Shown: positions 41,494 through 51,296, counted from the first letter of the stretch. The stretch: 64,000 nucleotides of DNA from Mesobacillus sp. S13 (GCF_020422885.1 NZ_CP084622.1:3057001-3121000), one strand, 5' to 3'. The notes: generated from the sequence alone by a model not told the origin. A program made the numbers and translations.

Positions 41494-42633
41494 TTACTGT
41501 TTAAGATTCTTTAGCTTGTCTCCGATCATATCACCCAGGCTGAAGCCCTTCGTTTCCTCAGGAAGTTCATAATCGAAAGCCTCATTGCTTTCTCTTTCCT
41601 CGAACTCCTTCATGCTGAGTGACAGTCTTTGATCTTCCTTATTTACGTCAAGCACCTTCACTTTTACAGTTTGCCCTTCTTGAAGGACTTCATGCGGCGT
41701 GCCGATATGCTTATGAGAAATTTGCGAAATATGGACAAGTCCTTCAACACCAGGGAATACTTCAACAAATGCACCGTATGAAACCAAACGCTTCACAGTG
41801 CCTTCCAAAGTGCTCCCCTTCGGAGCTTTCTCATCAATATCCGACCATGGTCCAGGCAGAGTTTCTTTGATAGAAAGTGATATACGTTCATTATCACGGT
41901 CTACGCTCAATACTTTAACTTGAACCTGCTGTCCTTCTTCGACAACATCGGATGGCTTTTCTACATGCTCGTGGGAAAGCTGTGAAATATGGACAAGTCC
42001 ATCCACTCCACCGATATCAACGAACGCCCCAAAATCTGTGATTCTTTGTACAATACCCTCGATAACCTGTCCAGATTGGATAGCTGCAAGCAAGTCCTGC
42101 TTTTTCTTTCCTTGCTCTTCTTCCACCACTGCACGGTGAGAAAGAATCAAACGGTTCTTCTCTTGATCAAGCTCTACGATTTTGAAGCTCAGCGTTTTCC
42201 CTTTATAATCAGAGAAATCTTCAACAAAATAAGATTCTACAAGAGATGCTGGTACGAAACCGCGGACACCAAGGTCCACTACCAGGCCGCCCTTTACCAC
42301 ATCTTTCACTTCTGCCTCAAATACTTCTCCACTTTCAAACCTACCTTTTAGTTCTTCCCAGGCTTTTTCAGCATCTACTTTTCTCTTCGAAAGAATCAAT
42401 GCTTCTTCTTCAACCTTTTGCACTTCCAAATCCAGCTCATCGCCGACAGAAACTGCATCTTCTGCTTTTTCAACATGAAGGCTTGATAGTTCACTGATTG
42501 GAATGATGCCGTCAAGCTTGCTTCCTTCGATATCTACTAATACCTGCTTTTCTTCCACTTTGGTTACTTGGCCTTTAACTCGGTCTCCAGCCTCAAAGTT
42601 TTTTACCTCAACTTGGTTCATATCTTCTGACAT
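41494..42633 (-). CDS. ypfD: 30S ribosomal protein S1 homologue with four S1 domains
   Basis: 379 residues. Four S1 RNA-binding repeats (starting near residues 20, 105, 190 and 275, e.g. GIVQRITDFGAFVDIGGVDGLVHISQLS). Shorter than the six-repeat proteobacterial S1. Acidic N-terminus. AAGGAGGAGT ribosome binding site. Confidence 0.94.
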   Translation of the reverse strand: MSEDMNQVEVKNFEAGDRVKGQVTKVEEKQVLVDIEGSKLDGIIPISELSSLHVEKAEDAVSVGDELDLEVQKVEEEALILSKRKVDAEKAWEELKGRFESGEVFEAEVKDVVKGGLVVDLGVRGFVPASLVESYFVEDFSDYKGKTLSFKIVELDQEKNRLILSHRAVVEEEQGKKKQDLLAAIQSGQVIEGIVQRITDFGAFVDIGGVDGLVHISQLSHEHVEKPSDVVEEGQQVQVKVLSVDRDNERISLSIKETLPGPWSDIDEKAPKGSTLEGTVKRLVSYGAFVEVFPGVEGLVHISQISHKHIGTPHEVLQEGQTVKVKVLDVNKEDQRLSLSMKEFEERESNEAFDYELPEETKGFSLGDMIGDKLKNLKQ

Positions 42634-42786
42634 ATGTACTCCTCCTTAATCCATGACTGCTGCAAATATATGCTTTGTGGCAAAAAGCCACTAAAGAACA
42701 CAATAATTAGCCACTAAGTGAAAATTCTAAAAATATCTCTTCTTAATAACTTCTTACAAACAGACATTTTTGTCAAGCAAGAAACA

Positions 42787-43374
42787 TTACTTGTATTTGT
42801 TAATCAGTGCCTGTATTTCACCCATGATCAGGTCTGTCGCCTGTTCTGCATTTAACTTTTTTTCTTTAATTGATTCCATATCAATTGGCTTCCCATATAC
42901 CACCTTCAATTTCTTGAATGCTTTGTATGGACCGATGATCGCGCATGGAACGACATGAGCATCAGATCGAAGAGCAAAAAAGCCCGCCCCTGCAAGTCCT
43001 TTGCCCATTTCACCTGTCTTGCTTCTTGTTCCCTCTGGAAACAAACCTAAAACCTTTCCATCCTTTAAAATTCCGAGACCTTTCCTTAAAGCCTCCCTGT
43101 CGCTCATTCCCCTCTTAACAGGAAAAGCATTCAGGTGAGGAACAATTTTCCCAAGTACCGGTACAGAGAAAAGTTCTTCCTTCGCCATGAAATGGACGGG
43201 ACGTGGGGCAGTAATTCCTACTACCGGGGGGTCAAGATTGTCTATATGATTGGCACATAGGAGCACACCGCCATCGGCAGGCATATTTTCTTTGCCAATC
43301 ACCTCAATCCGATAAATTGGACCCAATACAGAGTTAACCAATGACCTTGCAAACGAATAAAACGTCAATTTCAT
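42787..43374 (-). CDS. plsC: 1-acyl-sn-glycerol-3-phosphate acyltransferase
   Basis: 195 residues. PlsC-type acyltransferase with the H-x4-D motif in [10 protein letters not shown] (about 41) and the FPEGTRS motif (about 112). Probably makes phosphatidic acid. The start overlaps the cmk stop by 4 bp, so cmk and this gene are co-translated. No N-terminal membrane helix beyond the first ~20 residues. Confidence 0.9.
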   Translation of the reverse strand: MKLTFYSFARSLVNSVLGPIYRIEVIGKENMPADGGVLLCANHIDNLDPPVVGITAPRPVHFMAKEELFSVPVLGKIVPHLNAFPVKRGMSDREALRKGLGILKDGKVLGLFPEGTRSKTGEMGKGLAGAGFFALRSDAHVVPCAIIGPYKAFKKLKVVYGKPIDMESIKEKKLNAEQATDLIMGEIQALINKYK

Positions 43375-44045
43375 CCGATCCTTTCAAGTGCTAAATCCAT
43401 TATTTTCATTACTACGTCCTGGATTGATAAAGAGGTTGTATCGATTTCAACGGCATCATCCGCTTTTTTCAAAGGAGCTACTTCCCGCTCAGAATCAATT
43501 TTGTCACGTGCCGCAATTTCTTCTTTCAGCTTTTCCAGATCAGATGGGAAACCTTTTTGGATATTCTCCGCATGTCGGCGCTGTGCCCTTTCCTCCACAC
43601 TAGCAAGCAAAAAGACCTTTACCTCAGCGTTCGGCAATACATGTGTGCCGATATCCCTTCCGTCCATCACGACACCGCCATCAACTGCAAACTGCTGCTG
43701 GCGATTGACCATCTCTTTCCTGACAAGTTCATGCACCGCAACATATGATACTTGATTTGTAACTTCAGCACTTCTTATCTCATTGGTGACCTCGATCCCA
43801 TCGAGCAGAACCTTTTGGCCTGCTTCTCCAGGCATCAGCTCGATTGAAGTATCATTTAAGATTTCAATCAGAGCTGATTCGTTATCCAGGCTGGCTCCTT
43901 TGTTTAAAGCCTTGTATGTAAGCGCTCTGTACATCGCACCCGTATCGATGTAAATGTATGTTAGTTTTTCGGCTACAATTTTGGCAACCGTACTTTTTCC
44001 TGCTGCTGCAGGACCGTCTATGGCAATTGAAATTCGTCTACTCAT
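43371..44045 (-). CDS. cmk: Cytidylate kinase
   Basis: Phosphorylates CMP and dCMP. 224 residues with the P-loop [12 protein letters not shown] (12-23), the [10 protein letters not shown] substrate motif (about 34) and [21 protein letters not shown] (about 99). AGGAGG ribosome binding site. Followed by an overlapping acyltransferase and then the S1 homologue, as in B. subtilis. Confidence 0.96.
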   Translation of the reverse strand: MSRRISIAIDGPAAAGKSTVAKIVAEKLTYIYIDTGAMYRALTYKALNKGASLDNESALIEILNDTSIELMPGEAGQKVLLDGIEVTNEIRSAEVTNQVSYVAVHELVRKEMVNRQQQFAVDGGVVMDGRDIGTHVLPNAEVKVFLLASVEERAQRRHAENIQKGFPSDLEKLKEEIAARDKIDSEREVAPLKKADDAVEIDTTSLSIQDVVMKIMDLALERIG

Positions 44046-44230
44046 ATTTCCTCCTGGTACCCTTCTAGTTGTTACTTGATATACTCTTATATTTTAACAC
44101 AAAAATCTTTTAATCCTCGCTAATCAACACTTTTTTTGAGGCACTTTTCTAAACTTTGCGTTACTCCAGCTATCAATAGGATTTCCTTCTTCAAAACTCT
44201 CAAAGCTTTGTTATCCCGCCAATATAAAAA

Positions 44231-44255
44231 GTAAGCAGGCCTACTGCCTGCTTAC
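44231..44255 (-). terminator. Terminator overlapping the ypfB end
   Basis: Perfect GTAAGCAGGC / GCCTGCTTAC stem, with TTTTTA on the minus strand. Confidence 0.85.
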
Positions 44256-44434
44256 TCTTTGCTTCTTATTGATTTCAAGACTTCAGAATGGTTATTATCC
44301 GTTACACCCTCGTACTGAGTAATTTGCTTGAGTTCGGGGAAAGCATTGAGTTCATGAAAAAATACTTGGGCGATCACTAAAAAAACAAACTGAATAATGG
44401 CAATCTTGATTAAGATTCTTTCAAATGTTTTCAT
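44252..44434 (-). CDS. ypfB: YpfB family small membrane protein
   Basis: 60 residues: one membrane helix (about 8-28, IAIIQFVFLVIAQVFF) and a short soluble C-terminus. Matches the YpfB/DUF5359 family in size and context (next to cmk and ypfA). Function unknown. Confidence 0.8.
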   Translation of the reverse strand: MKTFERILIKIAIIQFVFLVIAQVFFHELNAFPELKQITQYEGVTDNNHSEVLKSIRSKE

Positions 44435-44517
44435 GTCTAATGCTCCTGTAAAATAAACTTTTATTCTATTATTGGAGCATTACCAGGTATTTATTCCTTT
44501 GACTATCTTAAACTTGG

Positions 44518-44653
44518 CTGTTGATTTTCGTTCCAGGCGCTTCGCTTTCCGCGGGCAGTCGGGGAGCCTCCTCGGCGCTTTCAGCGCCTGCGGGGTCTCC
44601 CCATGACTTGCTCATCCCGCAGGAGTCTTCGCGCCTTCCACTACAATCAACAG
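44518..44653. repeat. MITE-like palindromic repeat, copy A
   Basis: 136 bp with 9-bp inverted ends CTGTTGATT / AATCAACAG. Inner arms also mirror each other (GGCGCTTCGC near the left, GCGCGAAGAC on the right strand), so it can fold almost along its full length. A matching copy B lies exactly 1000 bp further at 45518. Known-looking Bacillus dispersed repeat; no transposase. Confidence 0.85.
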
Positions 44654-44697
44654 GTGTGAAAAAACAACAACATTTTGCAATAACAGAGCCATGCTTC

Positions 44698-45357
44698 TTA
44701 AACAGGAAGTCCTTTTTTCTTCATTTCAAGCTGTCTTTCGAAACAGAACCTTAGAAGCATCTGTCTGTCGGTGCCCGAGGAATCAAAAAATTGAACAGAA
44801 GCTTTGTTCATGTGGCCAGGTCCATCGATGATTCGGACAATTTTGCCATGAAACTTTCTATATTCAAATTCTCCATTTTGCATCGGGAGGGCAAACCAGC
44901 ACTCAATCTCCATCCCCTGCTTCAAACTGCTTTTTTTATCAATCAGCAATGCAGTTCCTCCAGCACTGATATCATCGGTAACAGTTGTAAATGGGGTGAA
45001 CTCCCCCTTGGCAGAGTATACAGCAACATCCACAGAGGTTTCTACCCGCACAAATTGTCTGCGCTGGATCTTAATGAGTCGATCCTTGCCTGGATACGAG
45101 AGAATCACCATTGGTATATTAAGTTTGATCCTGCCTTTTACTTCGGTATCAAAAAAATAATGAGAACCTGAATCTGTAACAAAATTAGCCTTCAACGGAG
45201 TACCCTCAAGCAGGAACACCGTTCGGTTGGTATTCATGTTTACAGGATAATCAATATACAAATCGTCGCCTTTTTGCTCAACCAGTTTACACTTGTATTG
45301 TTCAAAGCTGTCGGAATACTTATGCTCAAGGATGATGTTATCACCGATTTTTATCAT
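44698..45357 (-). CDS. ypfA: Flagellar brake PilZ-domain protein YpfA
   Basis: 219 residues. N-terminal YcgR-like domain (about 1-95) and C-terminal PilZ domain with the c-di-GMP motif QRRQFVRVE (about 98-106, RxxxR) and DISAGGTAL (about 130, D/NxSxxG). Likely binds c-di-GMP and slows flagella, as YpfA/MotI does in B. subtilis. Flanked by two palindromic repeats. Confidence 0.9.
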   Translation of the reverse strand: MIKIGDNIILEHKYSDSFEQYKCKLVEQKGDDLYIDYPVNMNTNRTVFLLEGTPLKANFVTDSGSHYFFDTEVKGRIKLNIPMVILSYPGKDRLIKIQRRQFVRVETSVDVAVYSAKGEFTPFTTVTDDISAGGTALLIDKKSSLKQGMEIECWFALPMQNGEFEYRKFHGKIVRIIDGPGHMNKASVQFFDSSGTDRQMLLRFCFERQLEMKKKGLPV

Positions 45358-45517
45358 AGCTGACCCACTTCCCCACTTCTATCTATGCTGTTTTATAAAT
45401 TTGTCTATTTTTCTCTATTACCTTCTATTTATTATGACATGCAGGAGCAATCTGGTGCAATAGTCCTTTAATGGATTATTTTTACAATAATTAATATAAA
45501 AGCTCTGTTAAAATCGG

Positions 45518-45772
45518 CTGTTGATTTTCGTTCCAGGCGCTTCGCTTTCCGCGGGGAAGAATTATGAAAAAGCCCTGCTGCCGGCTTTTTCAAAGATCAA
45601 TTTCTTCCTTGCAGTCAGGGAGCCCCTTCAGCGCTATAAGCGCCTCCGAGGTCTCCCCATGACTTGCTCATCCCACAGGACATTGATTGAGCTTCCTCGA
45701 ACATGCCCTCGCACGATGGAAATGCGTTAGCATTTTCCGAGGTGTCTTCGCGCCTTCCACTACAATCAATAG
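45518..45772. repeat. MITE-like palindromic repeat, copy B (with two hairpin inserts)
   Basis: Shares with copy A the first ~36 bp, the middle (TCTCCCCATGACTTGCTCATCCC) and the end (TCTTCGCGCCTTCCACTACAATCAA). Two extra segments of about 55 and 62 bp interrupt it, one in each arm, and each is itself a hairpin (GAAAAAGCC/GGCTTTTTC, and CCTCG..GCAT..CGAGG). Ends CTGTTGATT / AATCAATAG. Confidence 0.8.
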
Positions 45773-45814
45773 GATGTATAAACAACATTTAGCTTTAAAA
45801 GAGCCAAATAAAAA

Positions 45815-45837
45815 AAGGAAAGCGCTTGGCCTTCCCT
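45815..45837 (-). terminator. Terminator after ypeB
   Basis: AAGGGAAGG / CTTTCCTT imperfect stem next to the stop, then T-run on the minus strand. Confidence 0.55.
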
Positions 45838-47186
45838 TAGACTACATCCTCATATACTGGTTCGGCGTTATGGAGCTTTTCTACTTTTTCTTCCGTTCCG
45901 TCTTCTGCATTGATATAAATCCTGAATGTGTCATTGCCTAGAACTCCTGTGAATTCGTAGCATAACACCTCCTCATTAAGGTCGTTCATGATGATGGCCT
46001 TCTTTTCATCCATAACCTTAAGATTTGGGTTGACTTTCTTTTTGGCATCCGCCAGTTCAATTGCTGCCTGTGGAATTTCCCTAGCCTTATGTGATTTCAA
46101 ATATTCCTCAGCTGAGAAGCCAATCACATCACCATTGTCCAGCGCAACTTTCATATCGATTGCATCAGGATATATCCTTACATCGTCCTGCGTCCCAACA
46201 AAAGTAAATACACCGATATTATCATACTGTGCGCTTTCAAAAAGATCCAAGTTTTCAAAGTTATGTTCCTTTAAGAAGGAGATCGCCTTATTAGAAGCGT
46301 CATTAAGACTAAGTTTTTGATTCTTCACGTCCCTATCAAGCAAGAACCAAATTGGATATCCTCCTTTTTTGGTTATATCCATATTCGCTTCTAACTTGGT
46401 TTTTGGGTTTTGGATTGAAACACTAAAGAATCCATAATCAGAACCTTTGCCGTTTTCGGTTACCTTCACCTTCCCGCCCTTCCTGAGCGGAGTATACTTC
46501 CTGGTAATCTGGATCGCTTTTTCCTTTGTTATTTTCTCGCCAGGCAGCTTCTTAAAATTTTCATCCTTTTTCTGCAGGTTGATCTGCGCTGGTCCGAACT
46601 CAGTTTCCGAATAGCTTTCTACGGTCTTTTCGACAGTTTTGAAACCGTCAATGATGGTATTGTCTGCTTGACCCTTTTCTGTCGCGAGGGCAAGCTCTAC
46701 ATCCATCCAGCGGAGATTATTTTCAAGTACCATATGCTGGACTTTTCTTAAATCCTGTTGGATTTCGCCTGATTGCTCATATAGGGCTTTAAGTGTGGAA
46801 TATTCTTTTTCTGTTAATGGTTCTTTATCCAGATCCCGTATCGCTGCTTTATAACTGAAATTCCCTACACTCGCCAAAAATTCTTCCGTTTTATTGAAAG
46901 GTAATAATGTCAATGGAAGCTGGCCGACATCACTATGAGCTTGAGAAGTGATTTTCCAGACCTCCGCCAACTGAGGCGATAACGAGCTCCTTGAATTCAT
47001 CGCAAGCGTTGTACCGATTTTATCGTTCAGTAAGTCCATTTGATATGACAGATCATGAAAAGCCCGTTGATAATTGTTTTCAGCATTAATCAATACGGCT
47101 GTTTTTTCCCTGTGCTCCTGATAACCCCAATAGGCAGTTCCAGCAATACCTATGACGAGGACTGCAATGGCTATTCCTCTTAGCAA
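45837..47186 (-). CDS. ypeB: Germination protein YpeB
   Basis: 449 residues. Required with SleB for spore cortex breakdown. N-terminal membrane anchor (about 3-20), a helical domain, and C-terminal PepSY-like repeats (about 225-440). TTG start at 47186, 9 nt after AGGGGTGA. Sits 12 bp after sleB in one operon. Confidence 0.94.
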   Translation of the reverse strand: MLRGIAIAVLVIGIAGTAYWGYQEHREKTAVLINAENNYQRAFHDLSYQMDLLNDKIGTTLAMNSRSSLSPQLAEVWKITSQAHSDVGQLPLTLLPFNKTEEFLASVGNFSYKAAIRDLDKEPLTEKEYSTLKALYEQSGEIQQDLRKVQHMVLENNLRWMDVELALATEKGQADNTIIDGFKTVEKTVESYSETEFGPAQINLQKKDENFKKLPGEKITKEKAIQITRKYTPLRKGGKVKVTENGKGSDYGFFSVSIQNPKTKLEANMDITKKGGYPIWFLLDRDVKNQKLSLNDASNKAISFLKEHNFENLDLFESAQYDNIGVFTFVGTQDDVRIYPDAIDMKVALDNGDVIGFSAEEYLKSHKAREIPQAAIELADAKKKVNPNLKVMDEKKAIIMNDLNEEVLCYEFTGVLGNDTFRIYINAEDGTEEKVEKLHNAEPVYEDVV

Positions 47187-47198
47187 TTCAACTCACCC

Positions 47199-47987
47199 CT
47201 ATTTACAAAAAATATGTTTCCCGATCTTTTTGATTTGTGGTCGTGACCAAATCCAGGCACTGGTGGCTGTATCGGGATTAAAATAGTACATAGCATTTCC
47301 GGTTGGGTCCCAGCCATTGATCGCATCTAGGACCGCCTTTTTTGCCGTTTCGTTCGGCGTTAGCCAGATTTGGCCATCAGCAACTGCTGTGAACGCTCTC
47401 GGTTCGAAAATGACGCCCGATACTGTATTCGGGAATGTAGCACTGTCCACTCTGTTTAAAATGACTGCCGCAACCGCAACCTGTCCGGTATAAGGCTCAC
47501 CCCTGGCCTCTCCATAGACCGCATTGGCCATGAGCTGGATATCATTTTGAGAAAACCCATTTGGAGTATTTGTCGCAGCTGGTGGTTTAGAAGCCGGTTG
47601 TGTCTGCGTACCACCGCCACCACCGCCCGTTGTGCCGCCACCTTGTGCTTCACCGCCCCAGGCGATTTTCGCATTTGGCGTTGCTTTTGCAAGCTTGAGT
47701 TTCGTCTGCCACCCTGCCACTCCATCGATCTCCAAACCAAATTCATATTGGAAGTTTCGAAGAGCCCAATAGGTCCCCCAGCCGAACACCCCGTCGATTT
47801 TGCCACTGTAAAAACCAATATGCTTGAGACGTGATTGGAGTTCGATAACATCGTCTCCTACCGCACCCTTCTGGAGCACTTGACTCGTAAAAGCCTCCGC
47901 CCTCTGATCGACTTCGCTGAATTGTACAAAAGACACGATCAAAGCCATCGCGGCCATCACCTTCAAGATAGACCGATAATTTCTCAT
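47199..47987 (-). CDS. sleB: Spore cortex-lytic enzyme SleB
   Basis: 262 residues from ATG at 47987 (GGGGG site); the longer ORF extends past it. Signal peptide (about 1-31), a peptidoglycan-binding domain (about 38-98), a Gly/Thr/Pro-rich linker (about 115-140) and a C-terminal Hydrolase_2 domain (from about 150; NAVYGEARGEPYTGQVAVAA). Lytic transglycosylase acting on the cortex. Operon with ypeB. Confidence 0.95.
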   Translation of the reverse strand: MRNYRSILKVMAAMALIVSFVQFSEVDQRAEAFTSQVLQKGAVGDDVIELQSRLKHIGFYSGKIDGVFGWGTYWALRNFQYEFGLEIDGVAGWQTKLKLAKATPNAKIAWGGEAQGGGTTGGGGGGTQTQPASKPPAATNTPNGFSQNDIQLMANAVYGEARGEPYTGQVAVAAVILNRVDSATFPNTVSGVIFEPRAFTAVADGQIWLTPNETAKKAVLDAINGWDPTGNAMYYFNPDTATSAWIWSRPQIKKIGKHIFCK

Positions 47988-48069
47988 TGAATGCAACCCC
48001 CAAAGATGTGAACTTAAAAGATTACTCCTATTTTTTGTTAAGAGTTGACTTTTATTCCACAAAACAAAA

Positions 48070-48099
48070 AAACCCTTCATTTTTTAGAAATGAAGAGTT
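48070..48099 (-). terminator. Terminator after prsW
   Basis: AACCCTTCATTT / AAATGAAGAGTT stem past the prsW stop, T7 on the minus strand. Confidence 0.8.
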
Positions 48100-48101
48100 T
48101 T

Positions 48102-48773
48102 TCAGATTGTATATTGCTTTTCAACCTGCTGAAGAGTCAGGACACGCGCTTTTTTCACTTTTCTCAACCCAAGCCACCAAAGGAAAATCATGAATGGAAC
48201 CATCAGAACCATCCAATCTTCTCTGGTCATAAGGATGAAATCATAGACACCATGCAGTAGGACTGGGACTGTAAGTGATAACAGGATCCACTTCTTTTGA
48301 ACCCCGGGCGAAAACTTTGCCTTACCTATATAGTAACCCATTATGACCCCAAACAGCGCATGGCTTGATACAGGCAAAAGCGCCCTCCCAATTGCATCCT
48401 GGAGGCCATTGGCAAGCAGATAAAATATATTTTCAGCTGAAGCAAAACCAAGTGATACAGAAACGCCGTAAACAATTCCATCATAATGTTCATCAAAGGA
48501 AATATGTTGAAAAATCGTGTAATAAAGGATAAACCATTTAAAGAATTCTTCTAGAAGACCAACCGTCCCAAACGCTTTTGTAAAGTCACCCTGGAACAAT
48601 CCCTCAACAGAAAGCACATATTGAATGAACATAAGCGGAAATACAAGCAATGCACCGAATATAAACATTTTAAACACCAGAGATAGCGGCTCCGACTCAT
48701 ACTGATCCTTTAAGTAAAAATAACTTAACAGCGCCAGACCCGGTGCTACACCGGCAGTAACTATTCCCAGCAT
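48102..48773 (-). CDS. prsW: Membrane protease PrsW
   Basis: 223 residues from ATG at 48773 with AGAGGAC; an ATG at 48791 lacks a site. Polytopic, with the Glu pair of PrsW at 75-76 in GLLEEFFKW, known as the catalytic motif (E75, E76) in B. subtilis. Cleaves the anti-sigma factor RsiW to activate SigW. Between sleB and the divergent ansA. Confidence 0.93.
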   Translation of the reverse strand: MLGIVTAGVAPGLALLSYFYLKDQYESEPLSLVFKMFIFGALLVFPLMFIQYVLSVEGLFQGDFTKAFGTVGLLEEFFKWFILYYTIFQHISFDEHYDGIVYGVSVSLGFASAENIFYLLANGLQDAIGRALLPVSSHALFGVIMGYYIGKAKFSPGVQKKWILLSLTVPVLLHGVYDFILMTREDWMVLMVPFMIFLWWLGLRKVKKARVLTLQQVEKQYTI

Positions 48774-48876
48774 ATGCTGTCCTCTTTTCAATTTGTTTTT
48801 TTAATCGTATCATGTAATTAGAAGAAAGAAAATGGATTAATTTTTCTTTCTTAACGGTCTTTCGGAGGTAATAGTT

Positions 48877-49848
48877 TTGAAGAAAAATATTTTATTGATT
48901 CATACTGGCGGCACCATTTCTATGAGCGAGGATACAAGCGGAGCGGTTAAACCCGGAACGAACAACCCTTTGACACAGGGAACCGACCTTCTATCCAGTC
49001 TTGCTGAACTTGTCGTTGAAGAACCATTTAATCTGCCATCTCCACATATTACACCAAAAGAGATGATGGAGTTAAAATACATCCTTGAGGATTATGATAA
49101 AAAAGGAACCATCGATGGCGCGGTCATTACCCACGGAACAGATACACTGGAAGAAACAGCTTATTTCCTTGACCTTACTTGCCAGGCAAGTTTCCCGGTC
49201 GTCGTTACTGGAGCCATGAGGTCCAGCAATGAAATCGGCTCTGACGGTCTCTATAATTTAATCTCGTCCATAAGGGTCGCTTCCAGCCCGGAAGCAAAAG
49301 GAAAAGGGGTCCTGGTCGTCCTTAATGATGAAATTCACACAGCTGTGAATGTGACCAAAACACACACAAGCAATATTTCAACCTTTCAGAGCCCTCAATA
49401 TGGACCAATTGGCATTGTGACGAAAAGGGGAGTTCTTTTCCACCATACCCCTACGAAACACGAGAATTATCCAGTGGAAGATATCAGCAAAAATGTTTCC
49501 CTGATTAAAGCACATGCAGGGATGGACTCTTCTCTGCTTAAAGCGATCTTGGCACTTGATGTGGATGGAGTAGTCATCGAAGCACTTGGACAAGGCAATC
49601 TTCCGCCTGCTGCACTTGAGGGCGTAAAAGATTTCCTTAAGCACAATATCCCGGTCGTCATCGTTTCCAGAAGCTTTGCCGGCATTGTCCAGGATGTCTA
49701 TGGCTATGAAGGCGGCGGCAAACACCTGAAGGAATTGGGCGTCATCTTTTCAAATGGACTCAACGGCCAGAAAGCAAGGATCAAACTACTAGTTGCCCTT
49801 GCCAAGACAGAAAACATAGATGAAATTAATGAGATGTTCATGTTCTAA
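48877..49848 (+). CDS. ansA: L-asparaginase
   Basis: 323 residues. Type I/II asparaginase with the nucleophile Thr in LIHTGGTISM (about 6) and THGTDTLEETAYF (about 87), plus GAMRSS (about 111). TTG start at 48877 after GGAGGTAATAG. Hydrolyses asparagine. Divergent from prsW and convergent with ypdA, and ended by a terminator. Confidence 0.93.
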   Translation: MKKNILLIHTGGTISMSEDTSGAVKPGTNNPLTQGTDLLSSLAELVVEEPFNLPSPHITPKEMMELKYILEDYDKKGTIDGAVITHGTDTLEETAYFLDLTCQASFPVVVTGAMRSSNEIGSDGLYNLISSIRVASSPEAKGKGVLVVLNDEIHTAVNVTKTHTSNISTFQSPQYGPIGIVTKRGVLFHHTPTKHENYPVEDISKNVSLIKAHAGMDSSLLKAILALDVDGVVIEALGQGNLPPAALEGVKDFLKHNIPVVIVSRSFAGIVQDVYGYEGGGKHLKELGVIFSNGLNGQKARIKLLVALAKTENIDEINEMFMF

Positions 49849-49880
49849 TCAGTAAAGCAATCAGGATAATATATGAAAAA

Positions 49881-49910
49881 AGCGATGCCTGTATGTTTAC
49901 AGGCATCGCT
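49881..49910 (+). terminator. Terminator after ansA
   Basis: AGCGATGCCTGT / ACAGGCATCGCT stem with TTTCGCTTTTT downstream. Confidence 0.9.
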
Positions 49911-49969
49911 TTCGCTTTTTATCAGTGACCAATAAGGAGTTATTTCCCTATAGACATTGGATAAGCTAC

Positions 49970-50163
49970 ATAAGGGCAGGTTTAACTTCTAAAGGTATCC
50001 TTATAACATGAAAAAGCTTTAAATAAGGTTACGATTCTCTCCTAATCGTAGCCTTATAACATGCGATACCGCTCCATAAGGGCACGATTCTCTCCTAATC
50101 GTATCCTTATAGCAAGTGAAAGCTCTCCATTAGGGCACATTCGATACCTGTAAGGATTCTTCT
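49970..50163. repeat. Tandem array of 53-bp palindromic units
   Basis: Units start ATAAGG (or ATTAGG) at 49970, 50023, 50076 and 50129, exactly 53 bp apart. Units 2 and 3 hold a full hairpin: ATAAGG, two bases, ACGATT, a short loop, AATCGT, two bases, CCTTAT. Unit 1 keeps the outer arms only, unit 4 is degenerate. Unrelated in sequence to the 15.7-kb array. It lies between the terminators of the convergent ansA and ypdA. Confidence 0.9.
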
Positions 50164-50169
50164 CCGTAA

Positions 50170-50199
50170 ACAAAGCGGTGCCCTTCGGCACCGCTTTGT
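50170..50199 (-). terminator. Terminator after ypdA
   Basis: Perfect ACAAAGCGGTGCC / GGCACCGCTTTGT palindrome around CTTC, 20 bp past the stop. Confidence 0.85.
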
Positions 50200-50221
50200 T
50201 TCATTAATTCTAACTTACACT

Positions 50222-51187
50222 CTAAGCTCTACTTGAGATGGCTTCTGCAATCTGTCCGCCATGGAACCGGCCGTTCTCGATGAAGATTTCATTTGCATTG
50301 TTCCCAGCAGCAATTACTCCTGCAATAAAAATCCCTGGGACATTTGTTTCCATTGTTTCCTGATCAAAGTGAGGCCTCCCTGTTTCTGCCTCAATTTTCA
50401 CCCCCATCTTTTGAAGGAAGGCGTGGTCAGGCCGATAACCTGTCATCGCAAAAACATGATCATTCTTTAATTTCACCTGTTCCCCTTCATGCTCGTAGAT
50501 CACATAATCTTCTTCAATCGCCTTTACTTCTGCATTGAATACCATTTTTACCGAACCTGCCCTTACTAGCGCTTCGAACTCCGGTAGCACCCAAGGTTTG
50601 ATACTGGGCGAATATTCTGCTCCACGGTACAATACGGTCACTCGCGCCCCCGCCTTCTCTAACTCAATCGCTGCATCCACACTAGAGTTTTTCCCGCCAA
50701 TGACTGCGATGTCCATATCGAAGTAAGGATGCGCTTCCTTGAAATAGTGAGAAACCTTGGACAGCTCTTCGCCTGGTATTTCCATGAGATTCGGGTGATC
50801 ATAGTAACCAGTCGCTATGATGATGTTTTTTGCAGTGTATTCCTGTTTATCCGTAGAAACCTTGAAAACAGCATCTCCCTGCTTCTGAACTTCTTCTACC
50901 TTTTCAAATTTATTGATCCTAAGCTTTTCCCGCTTGACCACTTCCCGGTAATAAACCAAAGCCTGATTCCTTTTTGGTTTGAGGTTTTCAGTTATGAAGG
51001 GTACATCGCCTATCGCAAGCTTTTCACTGCTGCTAAAAAAGGTCTGGTGAGTGGGATAATTATAGATCGCGTTAACGATATTCCCTTTCTCGATGATGAG
51101 CGGATTCATTCCCTTTTTCTTCAATGCTATTGCCGCAGCAAGTCCGCATGGGCCTCCCCCGATGATAATGACATCTTCGTTTGTCAT
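50222..51187 (-). CDS. ypdA: Bacillithiol disulfide reductase YpdA
   Basis: 321 residues. FAD/NADPH flavoprotein: GGGPCGLAAAIALKKKG (10-26) with the conserved Cys14, GGKNSSVDAAIE (about 163) NADPH loop, and GIFIAGVI (about 287). Reduces bacillithiol disulfide. ATG at 51187 after TAAGGAG. Works with bshA/bshB1 found at 6-8 kb. Confidence 0.94.
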   Translation of the reverse strand: MTNEDVIIIGGGPCGLAAAIALKKKGMNPLIIEKGNIVNAIYNYPTHQTFFSSSEKLAIGDVPFITENLKPKRNQALVYYREVVKREKLRINKFEKVEEVQKQGDAVFKVSTDKQEYTAKNIIIATGYYDHPNLMEIPGEELSKVSHYFKEAHPYFDMDIAVIGGKNSSVDAAIELEKAGARVTVLYRGAEYSPSIKPWVLPEFEALVRAGSVKMVFNAEVKAIEEDYVIYEHEGEQVKLKNDHVFAMTGYRPDHAFLQKMGVKIEAETGRPHFDQETMETNVPGIFIAGVIAAGNNANEIFIENGRFHGGQIAEAISSRA

Positions 51188-51231
51188 GTATTAAAAACAC
51201 TCCTTATCGTTACGTCTAAAAAATATATAAA

Positions 51232-51262
51232 AAATCTCCCATCATTAAATGATAGGAGATTT
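51232..51262 (-). terminator. Terminator after gudB
   Basis: AAATCTCC / GGAGATTT stem with ATCAT/ATGAT inner arms, then T-run on the minus strand. Confidence 0.8.
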
Positions 51263-51296
51263 TAACTTCAGATTCAATGAAGAACCCTTGCCATTG

